Notes: generated from the letters alone by a model not told the origin. Numbered from the stretch's first letter, positions 13,945-23,271 are shown. The stretch: 31,151 nucleotides of DNA from Clostridiaceae bacterium (GCA_016292575.1 JAEDIH010000006.1:1-31151); one strand, 5' to 3'. Made by a program: numbers and translations.

Positions 13945-15042
13945 TTATCTGATTACCTCTTCGGTTTCGGCGTCAAAAAGGTGCAGCTTATTTCTGTCGA
14001 ACTGGAAAAATACCTCCTCGTCCGCTTTCGGCGCGCTGTATGACGGGGCGCGGACAGTGAGGCGCGTACCCTTGCAGTCAATGTATAAAAAGACCTCGCT
14101 GCCCATAAGCTCGCAGATGTCAACTTTTCCGTGAAGCACGGGCTCATCGGGCGCAAAGCGCTCCTTTTCCGTAACAATGTTCTCCGGTCTAATTCCGAGC
14201 TTAACCTTTTTTCCGTCCGGAAGCGCTTTGAACTTTTCGTTTTCGGGCAAAAGGACGGCGTCGTCCTTTACCGCCGCGAATACTCTGCCGTTTTTATTCC
14301 TGAGCACGGCGTCAACAAAGTTCATTTGCGGTGAGCCGATGAAGCCGGCAACAAACATATTGCGCGGAGCGTCGTAAAGCTCCTGCGGCTTTGCAACCTG
14401 CTGAACAACTCCGTCGCGCATAACAACAATTCTGTCGCCCATTGTCATAGCCTCGGTCTGGTCGTGGGTAACATAGATGAACGTTGCGTCAAGGTTTTTG
14501 TGCAGCTTTGTAATCTCCGAGCGCATGGCCGTGCGCAGCTTTGCGTCAAGATTTGAAAGCGGCTCGTCAAAAAGAAAGACGGACGGCGAGCGCACAATGG
14601 CTCTTCCGAGGGCAACGCGCTGGCGCTGACCGCCGGAAAGTGCGCGCGGCTTCCGGTTCAGCAGATGCTCGATATCAAGAATTTTTGCCGCCTGCATAAC
14701 GCGCTTTTCAATTTCGTCCTTCGGCGTTTTTCTCCTTTCAAGACCGAACGATATGTTTTTATAGACGGTTTTGTCCGGATAAAGCGCATAGCTTTGAAAA
14801 ACCATTGCAATATCTCTGTCCTTGGGCGCAATGCTGTTGACAAGGCGGTCGCCGATGTAAAGCTCGCCCTTTGAAATTTCCTCAAGCCCTGCAATCATTC
14901 GCAGCGTGGTTGATTTTCCGCAGCCGGAGGGACCGACTAGCACAACAAACTCGCGGTCCCTGATTTCGAGGCTCAAATCGTTAACGGCTGTGAACCCGTC
15001 GGGATAGATTTTGAAAACGTTTTTAAGTGTAATACTTGCCAT
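13945..15042 (-). CDS. Sugar ABC importer ATPase, MsmX/UgpC type
   Basis: A 365-residue cytoplasmic ATPase that powers carbohydrate uptake by the two permeases upstream in the operon. Motifs are Walker A GPSGCGKST, Q-loop VFQSYALYP, signature LSGGQRQR, Walker B VFLFDEPLSNLDAKLR and switch THDQTEA. The C-terminal regulatory OB/TOBE domain follows from about residue 240. Length is normal. The start is ATG 15042 with AAAGGG six bases upstream; the longer frame to 15090 overlaps the permease gene and lacks a site. MsmX-type ATPases often serve several importers, so it may not be exclusive to this one. Confidence 0.93.
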   Translation of the reverse strand: MASITLKNVFKIYPDGFTAVNDLSLEIRDREFVVLVGPSGCGKSTTLRMIAGLEEISKGELYIGDRLVNSIAPKDRDIAMVFQSYALYPDKTVYKNISFGLERRKTPKDEIEKRVMQAAKILDIEHLLNRKPRALSGGQRQRVALGRAIVRSPSVFLFDEPLSNLDAKLRTAMRSEITKLHKNLDATFIYVTHDQTEAMTMGDRIVVMRDGVVQQVAKPQELYDAPRNMFVAGFIGSPQMNFVDAVLRNKNGRVFAAVKDDAVLLPENEKFKALPDGKKVKLGIRPENIVTEKERFAPDEPVLHGKVDICELMGSEVFLYIDCKGTRLTVRAPSYSAPKADEEVFFQFDRNKLHLFDAETEEVIR

Positions 15043-15064
15043 AGTAAGCCCTTTCCATTGCGGA

Positions 15065-15904
15065 TCATCCCTTGACCGCACCCGCAACAACGCCTTTTAT
15101 TATATATTTTTGACAGAAAAGATAGAAAATTACAATCGGAATTATCGCAAGAACGAGCATTGCCATCATTGCGCCCATGTCTATTGAGCCGTAGCCGCCG
15201 CGCAGATACTGAATGGCAATCGGAATGGTTTTGTAGTCGGTTCCGATAACGAGGTACGGAAGCAGATAGTCGTTCCATATCCACATTGCGTTCAGTATTG
15301 CAACTGTTATTGCAGTTGGCTTCATGATTGGAAAAACAACAAGGAAAAACGTGCGTATCGGACCGCAGCCGTCAATCATTGCCGCTTCCTCAATTTCAAT
15401 CGGAACGCTTTTGACAAAGCCGCTGAACATGAACACCGAAAGACCCGCTCCGAAGCCGAGATAGATAACAATGATGCCCCAAAGGTTATCAAGATGCAGC
15501 GCATTTGCTGTTTTGACCATTGTGAACATGACCATCTGAAACGGAACGATCATTGAAAAAACAAAGGCATAATACAAAAACGAGGTAAACCGGTTTTTTA
15601 CTCTTGTGATATACCAGGCGGTCATTGAGGTGAAAAGCACAATGGCCGCAACGGAGAACACCGTGATGAAAAGCGAACGACCGAAGGCACTGAAAAAGTC
15701 CGTTTTTGCAAGTCCGCTGAAATAGTTTTCAAGGCCGGCAAAGGTTTCCGCGGTCGGAAGCCTGAACGGCTCGCTTGTGATATAAAGCTTCGACTTGAAC
15801 GAATTGAAAAGAACAATGAAAACGGGCGCAAGGAAAATGACGGACATAAGAATCAGTATTACATAAGCGAGCGCGTGACCGAGTCCGGTTCTGGTTTTCG
15901 TCAT
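15065..15904 (-). CDS. Carbohydrate ABC transporter permease, MalG type
   Basis: A 279-residue inner-membrane permease with six predicted helices. The EAA-loop is visible as EIEEAAMIDGCGPIRTFFLVVFPIM in the middle of the protein, and the C-terminus ends in the MalG-like KYIIKGVVAGAVKG. The start ATG 15904 overlaps the upstream permease stop by four bases (ATGA), so the two are translationally coupled. It pairs with the MalF-type protein to form the channel. Confidence 0.92.
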   Translation of the reverse strand: MTKTRTGLGHALAYVILILMSVIFLAPVFIVLFNSFKSKLYITSEPFRLPTAETFAGLENYFSGLAKTDFFSAFGRSLFITVFSVAAIVLFTSMTAWYITRVKNRFTSFLYYAFVFSMIVPFQMVMFTMVKTANALHLDNLWGIIVIYLGFGAGLSVFMFSGFVKSVPIEIEEAAMIDGCGPIRTFFLVVFPIMKPTAITVAILNAMWIWNDYLLPYLVIGTDYKTIPIAIQYLRGGYGSIDMGAMMAMLVLAIIPIVIFYLFCQKYIIKGVVAGAVKG

Positions 15905-16743
15905 GCTTCAACCTCCTTACGCCGCGTCAATGCAAGCTGAATGAGCGCTATTGCGGCAAGAATGATGAAAAAGACCACCGCTTTTGCCTGACCCACTCCC
16001 TGCCAGCCTGTCCGCGCATAGAACGTTTTGTAAATATCGAGCGCAAGCATTGAGGTCTCGCGCCCGGGTGCTCCGTCGGTCAGGGCGAGGTTTGCGTCAA
16101 ACAGCTTGAATGAATTCGTGATAGTCAAAAACAAACAAATCGTTACTGAGGGCATCACCATCGGTATGATAACGTGGCGAAGTATTCCCCAGAAGCCTGC
16201 GCCGTCAACCTTTGCCGCGTCAATGAGGTCTGTCGGAATGTTCTGGATCCCGGCAATATATATTATCATCATATAGCCTATAAGCTGCCAGTTGGTCAGA
16301 ATAACAAGCCCCCAGAAGCCGTAGCTTGCGTCATAGGTGACGGTTACGCCGAAGAACTGCAAAACGCCGTTGATGATGAGCAGCCAGATATAGCCGAGCA
16401 CAATTCCGCCAATAAGGTTCGGCATGAAGAACACGGTTCTGAAAATGTTTGTGCCTTTTATTGAGCGCGTAAGAAGCAGCGCCAGGGCAAAGGCTATAAT
16501 ATTGATAGTGATAACCGAAACAATGGTGAATTTCACGGTGAACCAGAGGGCGTTAACAAAATCCTCGTTTGAAAACGCCTTGATATAGTTCTGAAGCCCC
16601 ACCCACTTTGCGTTCGTGACAGTTGTGAACTTTGTGAAGGAAAGCACAATTCCGGCAAGGAACGGAAAGACGAACGCAATGAAAAACGAGGCGGTCGTGG
16701 GCAGAACGAACACCGGGTAATATTTTTTCAAGTTTTTTCGCAT
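15901..16743 (-). CDS. Carbohydrate ABC transporter permease, MalF type
   Basis: A 280-residue permease with an N-terminal KKYYPVFVLPTTASFF helix start, about six helices, and an EAA-loop DLIDAAKVDGAGFWGILRHV. The start is ATG 16743, six bases after GAGAGGTG. A GTG nine bases further upstream falls inside that ribosome binding site and was rejected. It follows the binding-protein gene by about 22 bases. Confidence 0.92.
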   Translation of the reverse strand: MRKNLKKYYPVFVLPTTASFFIAFVFPFLAGIVLSFTKFTTVTNAKWVGLQNYIKAFSNEDFVNALWFTVKFTIVSVITINIIAFALALLLTRSIKGTNIFRTVFFMPNLIGGIVLGYIWLLIINGVLQFFGVTVTYDASYGFWGLVILTNWQLIGYMMIIYIAGIQNIPTDLIDAAKVDGAGFWGILRHVIIPMVMPSVTICLFLTITNSFKLFDANLALTDGAPGRETSMLALDIYKTFYARTGWQGVGQAKAVVFFIILAAIALIQLALTRRKEVEA

Positions 16744-16765
16744 TGTGACCACCTCTCAAAGCTTT

Positions 16766-18148
16766 TTATGCCTGATACTCATTCTGCCAGGCTTTTTTAA
16801 CGGTTGAAACAACCTTGTCCCAGTCGGCCGTGCCCTGAGCGTACTGCAAAAGTGCGCTTGAAAAGTCCTGCTTGAAGGTTTCGCTCGGGAAGGAGGTAAA
16901 AATCCACGGAACGCTTTTGATGTCCTTTTTTTCCATCCAGTCGAGGATCTGGTTTGCAAGCGGATCCTCCGGGCGTTCGTTTTTGTCAAAGGTTGTGAAC
17001 GGTGAAATGAAACCCAGCTCCTCTGTAACATACCGTTTGCCCTCATCGGAGGAGAAGAGCCACTCAAGGAAGTCCGCAGAGGCTTTCTGCTTTTCCGCTG
17101 ATACCTTTGAGTTGATTGCAAGATAGTTTTCCGTGCCGACGCAAAGACCCTGATTTTCCTCGCCCTTTATGCCGGTGTAGATGGGCAGCATTTTAATCTT
17201 GTCCTTTTTAACCGTGTTTCCGTCAACGTCGGAAATATCCTTATACGCCCAGTTGCCGTTCTGAACCATTGCAACCTTTCCGAGCGCAAACTCCGCCATG
17301 GAGTCGTTGACGCTCTTGCTGCCGATAAGGTTTTTCGGCGTTCCGGAATTATTGATATAAAGGTCAAAAATGTTTTTAAAGTTTTCGCTGTAGGTGAAGT
17401 TTATTTCGCTTGAGCCGAGACCGGCAAGAGTGGGGTCGTCAAAATCCTTGTTCTCAATGAATTCATAATAGAACGGAACGTTTGCAAGGTGGGTGTCCCA
17501 GCGCCAGGCGTTTCCGCTTGAAAACGAGGTTGAGGCAAACACGCCGTCGATATTAAGCTCATCTTTTTTGCTCTGCATATCCTCAACAAGAGCCTTGAGC
17601 TTTGAAAAAGAGTTTATCTCGTCCATTGAGGAAAAGGACGTTGCCCTGTCCTTGAGCGCAAAGTATTTATCAGTGATTTCCTCGTTGTAAATTATTCCGT
17701 AGCCTTCAACAACATACGGAATACCGTATACCGAGTCGCCGTCTTTGATTGCAAGCGATTTGTCGGAAAGGAAGGAATAAAGCGCGGTGTCCTTGAGGTC
17801 TGCGCAGTAGTCCGCCCATGATCTGTATCCCACCGGACCGTTTACCTGAAAGATGGTCGGAGGGTCGCTTTTTGCAATTTCGGAGGTCAGCGTCTGCTCG
17901 TAGCCGTTGGAAGCGGCGGTAACCACCTTCACCGTAACGCCCTTTTTTTCCTTGTATTCCTCTGCAATTTTTTCATAGACCGAAGCTATCTCCGGCTTGA
18001 AGTTCAAAAAGTATATTTCCGTTGCCGCAGCGGGCTTGTTTTCGTTTGAAGCTCCGCTTGCCGTTGTTTTGTCGGCTTCGCCTTTGCCGCAGGCCGCAAA
18101 CGAAAGCAGAAGTACCAGCGAAAGAATTAAAGAAAGTGCTTTTTTCAT
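16766..18148 (-). CDS. Sugar-binding lipoprotein of ABC importer
   Basis: A 460-residue extracellular solute-binding protein (family 1 type). It has a lipoprotein signal, MKKALSLILSLVLLLSFAAC, with the lipidated Cys at 20, followed by a Ser/Ala/Thr linker. Mature features fit the family, such as GIPYVVEGYGIIYNEE and ASADFLEWLFSSDEGKRYV. The start ATG 18148 has AGGAGG seven bases upstream and overlaps the malQ stop (ATGA). MalQ as upstream neighbour points to maltodextrins or related alpha-glucans as ligand; this is context inference and other oligosaccharides are possible. Confidence 0.92.
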   Translation of the reverse strand: MKKALSLILSLVLLLSFAACGKGEADKTTASGASNENKPAAATEIYFLNFKPEIASVYEKIAEEYKEKKGVTVKVVTAASNGYEQTLTSEIAKSDPPTIFQVNGPVGYRSWADYCADLKDTALYSFLSDKSLAIKDGDSVYGIPYVVEGYGIIYNEEITDKYFALKDRATSFSSMDEINSFSKLKALVEDMQSKKDELNIDGVFASTSFSSGNAWRWDTHLANVPFYYEFIENKDFDDPTLAGLGSSEINFTYSENFKNIFDLYINNSGTPKNLIGSKSVNDSMAEFALGKVAMVQNGNWAYKDISDVDGNTVKKDKIKMLPIYTGIKGEENQGLCVGTENYLAINSKVSAEKQKASADFLEWLFSSDEGKRYVTEELGFISPFTTFDKNERPEDPLANQILDWMEKKDIKSVPWIFTSFPSETFKQDFSSALLQYAQGTADWDKVVSTVKKAWQNEYQA

Positions 18149-19590
18149 CTTGTTTCCTCCTGTCTGCTGAAAAGCAGTGTGTAATAAAGGATTTTTTCGC
18201 AAAGTTTATTTGTCAGTTCGTTTTCTTCTATCCTGAATTCCCAATTATTTTTGACCGTTGACGGCGTGTTCATTCGTGCCGCCTTTCCTTTTTTCAGCCA
18301 GTCCTGAACGGGAATAATTGCCGTTTGGGCGCAGCTTGAAAAAGCTGCTTCAATAAAACGGTCGCAAAGGCGGGGAATGCTGTTGGCGCCGAGGTAGTCC
18401 ATTGCATAGGTGAGCTTTTTTTCGTCCGCGGAGCAGATCCATTCGATAACCGTAGGATTGTCGTGCGTTCCGGTATAGACAACGCAGTTTTTTTCGTGGT
18501 TATGGGGGAGATACTCGCTGTCCTTTTCGTCAAAGGCAAATTGCAGAATTTTCATTCCCGGAAAGCCGCTTTCCTTGAAAAACGCCCGCGTTTCTTCGGT
18601 GAGGAAGCCGAGATCCTCCGCAATGACGCCGAGGGAGGGGAAAGCGTTGCGAATTTCGCCAACAAGCTTCATTCCCGGACCCTTTCTCCATTCGCCGTTC
18701 ACGGCGTCCCTGCTCCCCGCAGGAACACTGTAATACTCGTAAAACCCACGGAAGTGGTCAATCCGCACCACATCGAACATTCTTTGGGCGAGGGAAAAGC
18801 GCTGTTTCCACCACAGATACCCACTTTTCTCCATTTTGTCCCAATCGTAGATAGGATTTCCCCACAGCTGTCCCGTTTTTGCAAATGCGTCCGGAGGGCA
18901 GCCCGCAAGGCGCGACGGATTTCCCAATTCATCGGTCAGAAAAAGACCTCTGTGGGCAAAAAAATCGGAGCTGTCGTGGGAAACATAGATGGGTAGATCT
19001 CCGATAATCTTAACGCCGTTTTTGTTTGCGTAATCCTTGAGGTTTTTCCATTGCCTGAAAAAAAGGAACTGAAGCTTTTTGTGGGCAAGTGCCGTTTCCT
19101 CGTCGTGGAGGGTTATTCTGCTGTCCCATTCGTAGAGCGCTTTCATTTTGTTCTGCTCTTTAAGCGCCATATAAACGCAGTAATCGGAAAGCCAGAACTC
19201 GTTTTCAAATTCAAAGCGCAAAAAGCTTTCGCTCTTTTCGTCAACTCTTTCGGCTGCTTTTTTCAAAACGGAAAGTCTGCTTTGGTTCATGAGCGAATAG
19301 TCAACTCTTCCCGTGTTCGGCAAAAGTAGCTGATTTTTTTCGCTTTCAAGCAGAAGACCGTCCTTTTGCAGCAGCAGCGGATCGAGCAGGAACGGATTTC
19401 CGGCAAAGGCGGAGTGCGCCTGATAGGGGCTGTTTCCGCTGCCAGGTGGATTCACGGGAAGAATTTGCCAGTAGGTTTGACCGCAGGAGGAAAGGAAGTC
19501 AACAAAAGAAAACGCACCCTCGCCGAGCGTTCCTATCCCGTATTCGGACGGCAGGGAGCTTACTGCCGCAAGTATTCCGCTTGTTCTCAA
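18145..19590 (-). CDS. malQ: 4-alpha-glucanotransferase (amylomaltase)
   Basis: A cytoplasmic GH77 enzyme that transfers alpha-1,4-glucan segments between maltooligosaccharides, releasing glucose. The 481-residue protein starts MRTSGILAAVSSLPSEYGIG, the standard MalQ N-terminus, and carries WQILPVNPPGSGNSPYQ, the nucleophile segment VVRIDHFRGFYEYY, the acid/base segment IAEDLG and the third carboxylate in GTHDNPT. Length is normal for the family. The start is TTG 19590 with a modest GGCGGTG eight bases upstream. It is the first gene of the importer operon, an arrangement suited to processing imported maltodextrins. I found no convincing promoter in the 96 bases between it and the ispE terminator. 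Confidence 0.95.
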   Translation of the reverse strand: MRTSGILAAVSSLPSEYGIGTLGEGAFSFVDFLSSCGQTYWQILPVNPPGSGNSPYQAHSAFAGNPFLLDPLLLQKDGLLLESEKNQLLLPNTGRVDYSLMNQSRLSVLKKAAERVDEKSESFLRFEFENEFWLSDYCVYMALKEQNKMKALYEWDSRITLHDEETALAHKKLQFLFFRQWKNLKDYANKNGVKIIGDLPIYVSHDSSDFFAHRGLFLTDELGNPSRLAGCPPDAFAKTGQLWGNPIYDWDKMEKSGYLWWKQRFSLAQRMFDVVRIDHFRGFYEYYSVPAGSRDAVNGEWRKGPGMKLVGEIRNAFPSLGVIAEDLGFLTEETRAFFKESGFPGMKILQFAFDEKDSEYLPHNHEKNCVVYTGTHDNPTVIEWICSADEKKLTYAMDYLGANSIPRLCDRFIEAAFSSCAQTAIIPVQDWLKKGKAARMNTPSTVKNNWEFRIEENELTNKLCEKILYYTLLFSRQEETR

Positions 19591-19686
19591 TTTTTTTCAC
19601 CGCCGTTTTTGTTCCTTACTTCTTTTGTTTTTCCACCGTGTACTTTTTTTATTCAAAATATGTTGACGGCTGAAAAGAGAAAAAGA

Positions 19687-19718
19687 AAAAAGAGCTGCCG
19701 GACGTGACAGCTCTTTTT
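19687..19718. terminator. Intrinsic terminator after ispE
   Basis: AAAAAGAGCTG (19687-19697) pairs perfectly with CAGCTCTTTTT (19708-19718) around a ten-base loop. It is 20 bases past the ispE stop on the minus strand and separates that operon from malQ. The sequence is symmetric, so it would work in both directions. Confidence 0.85.
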
Positions 19719-19737
19719 GAAAATTTAGTAATAATTT

Positions 19738-20607
19738 TTATAAAACTTCTGTTCCGCTTCTGACCGCGTTACAGAGGAAAACCTGTCTGAAGTCTTTTTT
19801 CAGTTCTTCAAAGCAGTTTTCCGCGTTCTTTTCGTCTTCAAAAATTCCGAAAACGGACGGGCCGCTTCCGCTCATGCAGCAGCAGGTAGCTTTGTGTTTG
19901 CGCATTGCAGACTTAATTGCGATGCGCTCCGGCACGTCGATAAACTGCTCAAAAACATTGTCAACGCGGCTGTAAACGCCGCTTGAATCGCCTTTCATCA
20001 CCGCGTCAAGAATTCCTGCGCGGTCAAGGTGGCGTATCCTTTCGGCAGAGTCAAACGCTTTGTAAGCCTCGCCGGTGGAAACGAAGCTTTCGGGCTTTAC
20101 AATTATGATTTTTCCGAGAGGAATGTCCGGGAGATAGGAGAGCACCGTTCCGGTGTACTGGGCAAGCATTGTTCCGCCGAGGGCGCAGAACGGAACATCG
20201 GAGCCGACGCGTGCGCAAATGCTTACAAGGTCTCTGTCGCAAAGCTGAGGGCAGAAAAGCTCTTTCAGCGCAACAATGGTTCCGGCGGCGTCCGCACTGC
20301 CGCCGGCGAGCCCTGCAGCGTGGGGAATGTGCTTTTCAATACTGACGCAAACGCCCGGATTGAGAAGCTTGGTGTAATTGAAAAATTCCTCTGCGGCTTT
20401 GTATGCGATATTGCCTTTTCCCGTCGGAATGTCCGGGTTGCCGCAAAGAACGCAAATGCTTTTGCTCTTGTTCGTTTCAACCGTAACGGTGTCGCAAAGG
20501 CTCACGGACTGCATGAGCATGAAAAGCTCATGAAAGCCGTTCTCCATTGTGCGCAGAATGTCAAGCATGAGGTTAATTTTGGCAAAGGCGTTGACTTTAA
20601 TTTCCAT
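19738..20607 (-). CDS. ispE: 4-diphosphocytidyl-2-C-methyl-D-erythritol kinase
   Basis: A GHMP-family kinase of the MEP (non-mevalonate) isoprenoid pathway that phosphorylates CDP-ME at the 2-hydroxyl using ATP. The 289-residue protein shows the catalytic Lys10 in NAFAKINL, the ATP-binding glycine-rich motif PHAAGLAGGSADAAG (95-109), Asp137 in GSDVPFC and the C-terminal motif SGSGPSVFG. The start is ATG 20607, with AAAGGA six bases upstream. An in-frame ATG 15 bases earlier would place that site inside the gene. It is downstream of pepD with an 88-base gap and may share its transcript. Confidence 0.95.
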   Translation of the reverse strand: MEIKVNAFAKINLMLDILRTMENGFHELFMLMQSVSLCDTVTVETNKSKSICVLCGNPDIPTGKGNIAYKAAEEFFNYTKLLNPGVCVSIEKHIPHAAGLAGGSADAAGTIVALKELFCPQLCDRDLVSICARVGSDVPFCALGGTMLAQYTGTVLSYLPDIPLGKIIIVKPESFVSTGEAYKAFDSAERIRHLDRAGILDAVMKGDSSGVYSRVDNVFEQFIDVPERIAIKSAMRKHKATCCCMSGSGPSVFGIFEDEKNAENCFEELKKDFRQVFLCNAVRSGTEVL

Positions 20608-20695
20608 AGGCGTTCCTTTCATAAAAAGCTGCTTGCTTTGTTTTTCCGAAAGCGCGGCGAAAGCAAAACAGCCCCCTTTTTTGTACTGTCCCGGC

Positions 20696-22093
20696 TCACT
20701 TCAGACTTTCCAAAACAAAAAGTAGGAGATCAAACACCCTTTGTGCGCTTTTTTTGGAAAGCCTTTCGTCTGCGGAATGTATGTCAAAAATATCCGGACC
20801 GAGCGAAACGCAGTCAAGATTTTTGATTTTTCCGGAAAGAATGCCGCATTCAAGACCGGCATGAATTGCGCTTACCGTCATTTCTCTGTTATACTTTTCT
20901 TTATAGGCCTTGCAAAAGACTTTTTGAAGTCTGCTGTTTTCAAAAAACTCCCACGCAGGATAGCCCGAATGGAACGCGGTTTTTGCGCCGAGGCTTTCCG
21001 CAAGGGCGGCGACGCTTTTTTCAAGCTCGGCTCTCTCTGCGTTAACGCTGCTTCTTATGGCGTGGCTCAGTGTAACTATGCCGTTTCCGGTTTTCACAAC
21101 GCCGAGGTTGAGCGAGGTCTGAACAAGACCGGGAACATTTTTGCTCATTGAAACAACGCCGTTTTTAACGTCTGTGATGTATGAAAGCACGCGCAAGGAA
21201 GCCTCCTCGCTCATAAGCTCGGTTTCCTCCGCTTTTTCAAAAAGAAGAACGGCTTGCTCATCATCGCTGCAAAAGTTTTGTTTCGCTTCTTCAAACATGT
21301 TTTGCAAAAGCTGCTGCTTTTTTTCGTCCTTTTCAATAACGCAGCAGGCAAAAAACGGGATTGCGTTGTCCGCATTGCCGGAGTTGAAGCAGGCAAATTT
21401 TTTGATATCCGCCTTTTTCAAAAGCGAAGCGAGAAGCACGGCGGCATTTTGTCTTCCTTTGTGGATTTCTGTTCCGGAATGTCCTCCGGCAAGGGAGGAG
21501 ATGGTAACTTTTACCGTTTCTCCGGCGGCTTTTTCGGTGCAAAAGGCAATTTCCGTGTCCGCCCTGATTCCGCCGGCGCAGCTTGTAAGCAGCGTTCCCT
21601 CGTCCTCGGAGTCAAGGTTGATGAGCATTCTGCTCTTGAGTACGGAAACGTCGAGCGCATTTGCTCCGTCCATTCCCGTCTCCTCGTCAACGGTGAGAAC
21701 AACCTCAAGCGCGGGATGAGAAATATCGCCGCGCGCAAGAATTTCGAGCGCATACGCTCCGGCAATTCCGTCGTCTCCGCCGAGGGAGGTTCCCTTTGCA
21801 AAGATGAAATCCTCGTCCTCGCAGACCGTAAGAGGGTCGCTTTCAAAGTTGATTTGTGTTTTTCCTTCGCTTACGCAAACCATGTCAAGGTGACCCTGAA
21901 GAATGACAGGCTCGCTGTTTTCATAGCCCCTTGAGGCTTTTTTAAAGATGATGATGTTTCCGCAGTCCTCGCGGATGTACTCAAGCGAATGAGCCTTTGC
22001 AAAGCTTTCAAAGTAATCGCTGATTTTTTCCGTGTTGCCCGAACCGTGGGGAATTTTGCAAATTTCTTTGAAATAATCAATATATGTTTTCAT
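20696..22093 (-). CDS. pepD: Aminoacyl-histidine dipeptidase (PepD, M20 family)
   Basis: A 465-residue cytosolic zinc dipeptidase (carnosinase/PepD type) that hydrolyses Xaa-His and other dipeptides. The metal-binding set of M20 is visible: H68 and D70 in LQGHLDMV, the Asp pair 107-108 in GGDDGIA, the catalytic/metal Glu pair E137-E138 in DEETGMDGA, and the C-terminal His in DIFDIHSADER. The start is ATG 22093 with AGGGAG eight bases upstream. The gene begins two bases after the pseudouridine synthase stop, so the two are cotranscribed. Confidence 0.93.
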   Translation of the reverse strand: MKTYIDYFKEICKIPHGSGNTEKISDYFESFAKAHSLEYIREDCGNIIIFKKASRGYENSEPVILQGHLDMVCVSEGKTQINFESDPLTVCEDEDFIFAKGTSLGGDDGIAGAYALEILARGDISHPALEVVLTVDEETGMDGANALDVSVLKSRMLINLDSEDEGTLLTSCAGGIRADTEIAFCTEKAAGETVKVTISSLAGGHSGTEIHKGRQNAAVLLASLLKKADIKKFACFNSGNADNAIPFFACCVIEKDEKKQQLLQNMFEEAKQNFCSDDEQAVLLFEKAEETELMSEEASLRVLSYITDVKNGVVSMSKNVPGLVQTSLNLGVVKTGNGIVTLSHAIRSSVNAERAELEKSVAALAESLGAKTAFHSGYPAWEFFENSRLQKVFCKAYKEKYNREMTVSAIHAGLECGILSGKIKNLDCVSLGPDIFDIHSADERLSKKSAQRVFDLLLFVLESLK

Positions 22094-22095
22094 TT

Positions 22096-23079
22096 TTACA
22101 GCTCCCTGTTGCTTTTTGCAAGCTCGTCAAACTCATCTCTGAACCAGACATTTTTAATTTCAAATTCCTTTTTATCAAGGTATGCAAGCGAGCCGGCGTC
22201 CGTTGAAAAGTCAAAGATAAGCTTGTATGAGCAAAGGCACTGCTTTTTGAGTCCGCTTTTTTTGTTGAGGGCGTTTGAGCCGTACTTCCCGTCGCCGAGA
22301 AGCGGATGCCCGATTGAGGCAAAGTGCGCCCTTATCTGGTGCGTTCTGCCCGTCAGAAGCTCCACCTCGGTGAGTGAAAGACCGTTTTTGCTTTTGAGTA
22401 TACGGTATTTTGTTCTGATAAGCTTTGAAGCGTCCTTTTGATTTTTGGAGATGAAAACCTTGTTTTTGCTCTCGTTTTTTTCAAGGTAGCCCTCAAGAAT
22501 ACCCTCTTTTTCCTTAGGCGTTCCGTGGAGTACGCAAAGGTAGTATTTGTGCAGTTCCCTGTCCTTCATCTTCCGGTTTAAAACACGCAAGGCTTCGGCC
22601 GTTTTTGCGGCAATGACAATTCCGGCGGTGTTGCGGTCAATACGGTTGACAAGTGCCGGAGTAAAGGAAAGCTCATCGTCCGGTCTGTATTCGCCCTTTT
22701 CAAACAGATAGCGTTTGACCCTTGTTATCAGCGTGTCGATATATTCGCTGTCATCGGGGTGGGAGAGCAGACCGGCCTTTTTGTTGAGCAAGAGAATATT
22801 TTCGTCCTCATAAACAATGTCAAGCTTTTTTGAAGCGGAAAGGAAGTCGTATCGCGTTTCGCTTTTTTCAAAAAATTCATCGTTGATATAAAGGTCGATA
22901 ACATCGCCCTCGCAAAGGCGGGTGTTAATTTCTGCACGCTTTGAGTTGATTTTGATGCGCTTTTTTCTTATGTATTTATACATAAGCGGCTTTGGAAGAT
23001 TCGGAAAGCTTTTCAAAAGGAAAGCGTCGAGTCTTTTTCCGCTGTCGTTTTTTGATACGGTGAAGCTTTTCAAGGGCAT
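22096..23079 (-). CDS. RluA-family pseudouridine synthase with S4 domain
   Basis: A 327-residue enzyme that isomerises uridine to pseudouridine, most likely in 23S rRNA (RluC/RluD-like). It has an N-terminal S4 RNA-binding domain (about 13-66) and a catalytic domain with VNRIDRNTAGIVIA, where Asp148 is the catalytic residue, and the later RTHQIRAHFASIGHPLLGD motif. The usual HRLD is NRID here, as in several Clostridial members. The start ATG 23079 has AAAGGA only three bases upstream, which is short; longer in-frame starts to 23139 have no site. Exact target uridine is unknown. Confidence 0.92.
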   Translation of the reverse strand: MPLKSFTVSKNDSGKRLDAFLLKSFPNLPKPLMYKYIRKKRIKINSKRAEINTRLCEGDVIDLYINDEFFEKSETRYDFLSASKKLDIVYEDENILLLNKKAGLLSHPDDSEYIDTLITRVKRYLFEKGEYRPDDELSFTPALVNRIDRNTAGIVIAAKTAEALRVLNRKMKDRELHKYYLCVLHGTPKEKEGILEGYLEKNESKNKVFISKNQKDASKLIRTKYRILKSKNGLSLTEVELLTGRTHQIRAHFASIGHPLLGDGKYGSNALNKKSGLKKQCLCSYKLIFDFSTDAGSLAYLDKKEFEIKNVWFRDEFDELAKSNREL

Positions 23080-23129
23080 ACTTCCTTTGCATTTGCCTTT
23101 TTGCCTGGGTGTGCACTGTTGCACAATTA

Positions 23130-23158
23130 ATGATAGCACAAATCAGACATTTGCACAA
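23130..23158 (-). promoter_or_regulatory. Promoter of the rluA-like/pepD/ispE operon
   Basis: On the minus strand, TTGTGC (23153-23158) and TATCAT (23130-23135) are 17 bases apart, with TG one base before the -10. TTGTGC occurs three times here (23121-23126, 23136-23141, 23153-23158), see the findings. Confidence 0.5.
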
Positions 23159-23205
23159 GTGACGAAGCCCAAAAATGTTCAAAAGTACTGAAAAGACAAA
23201 AGTTA

Positions 23206-23234
23206 TTGACAATGAACTGCTGCTCACCTATAAT
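23206..23234 (+). promoter_or_regulatory. Consensus promoter of the GPH symporter gene
   Basis: A perfect TTGACA (23206-23211), a 17-base spacer and a perfect TATAAT (23229-23234) form a full sigma-A consensus. Transcription would begin near 23241, about 30 bases before the ATG. Confidence 0.85.
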
Positions 23235-23271
23235 TATAACAGTCCGAATAATCTGTGAACGGAGCGATAAC

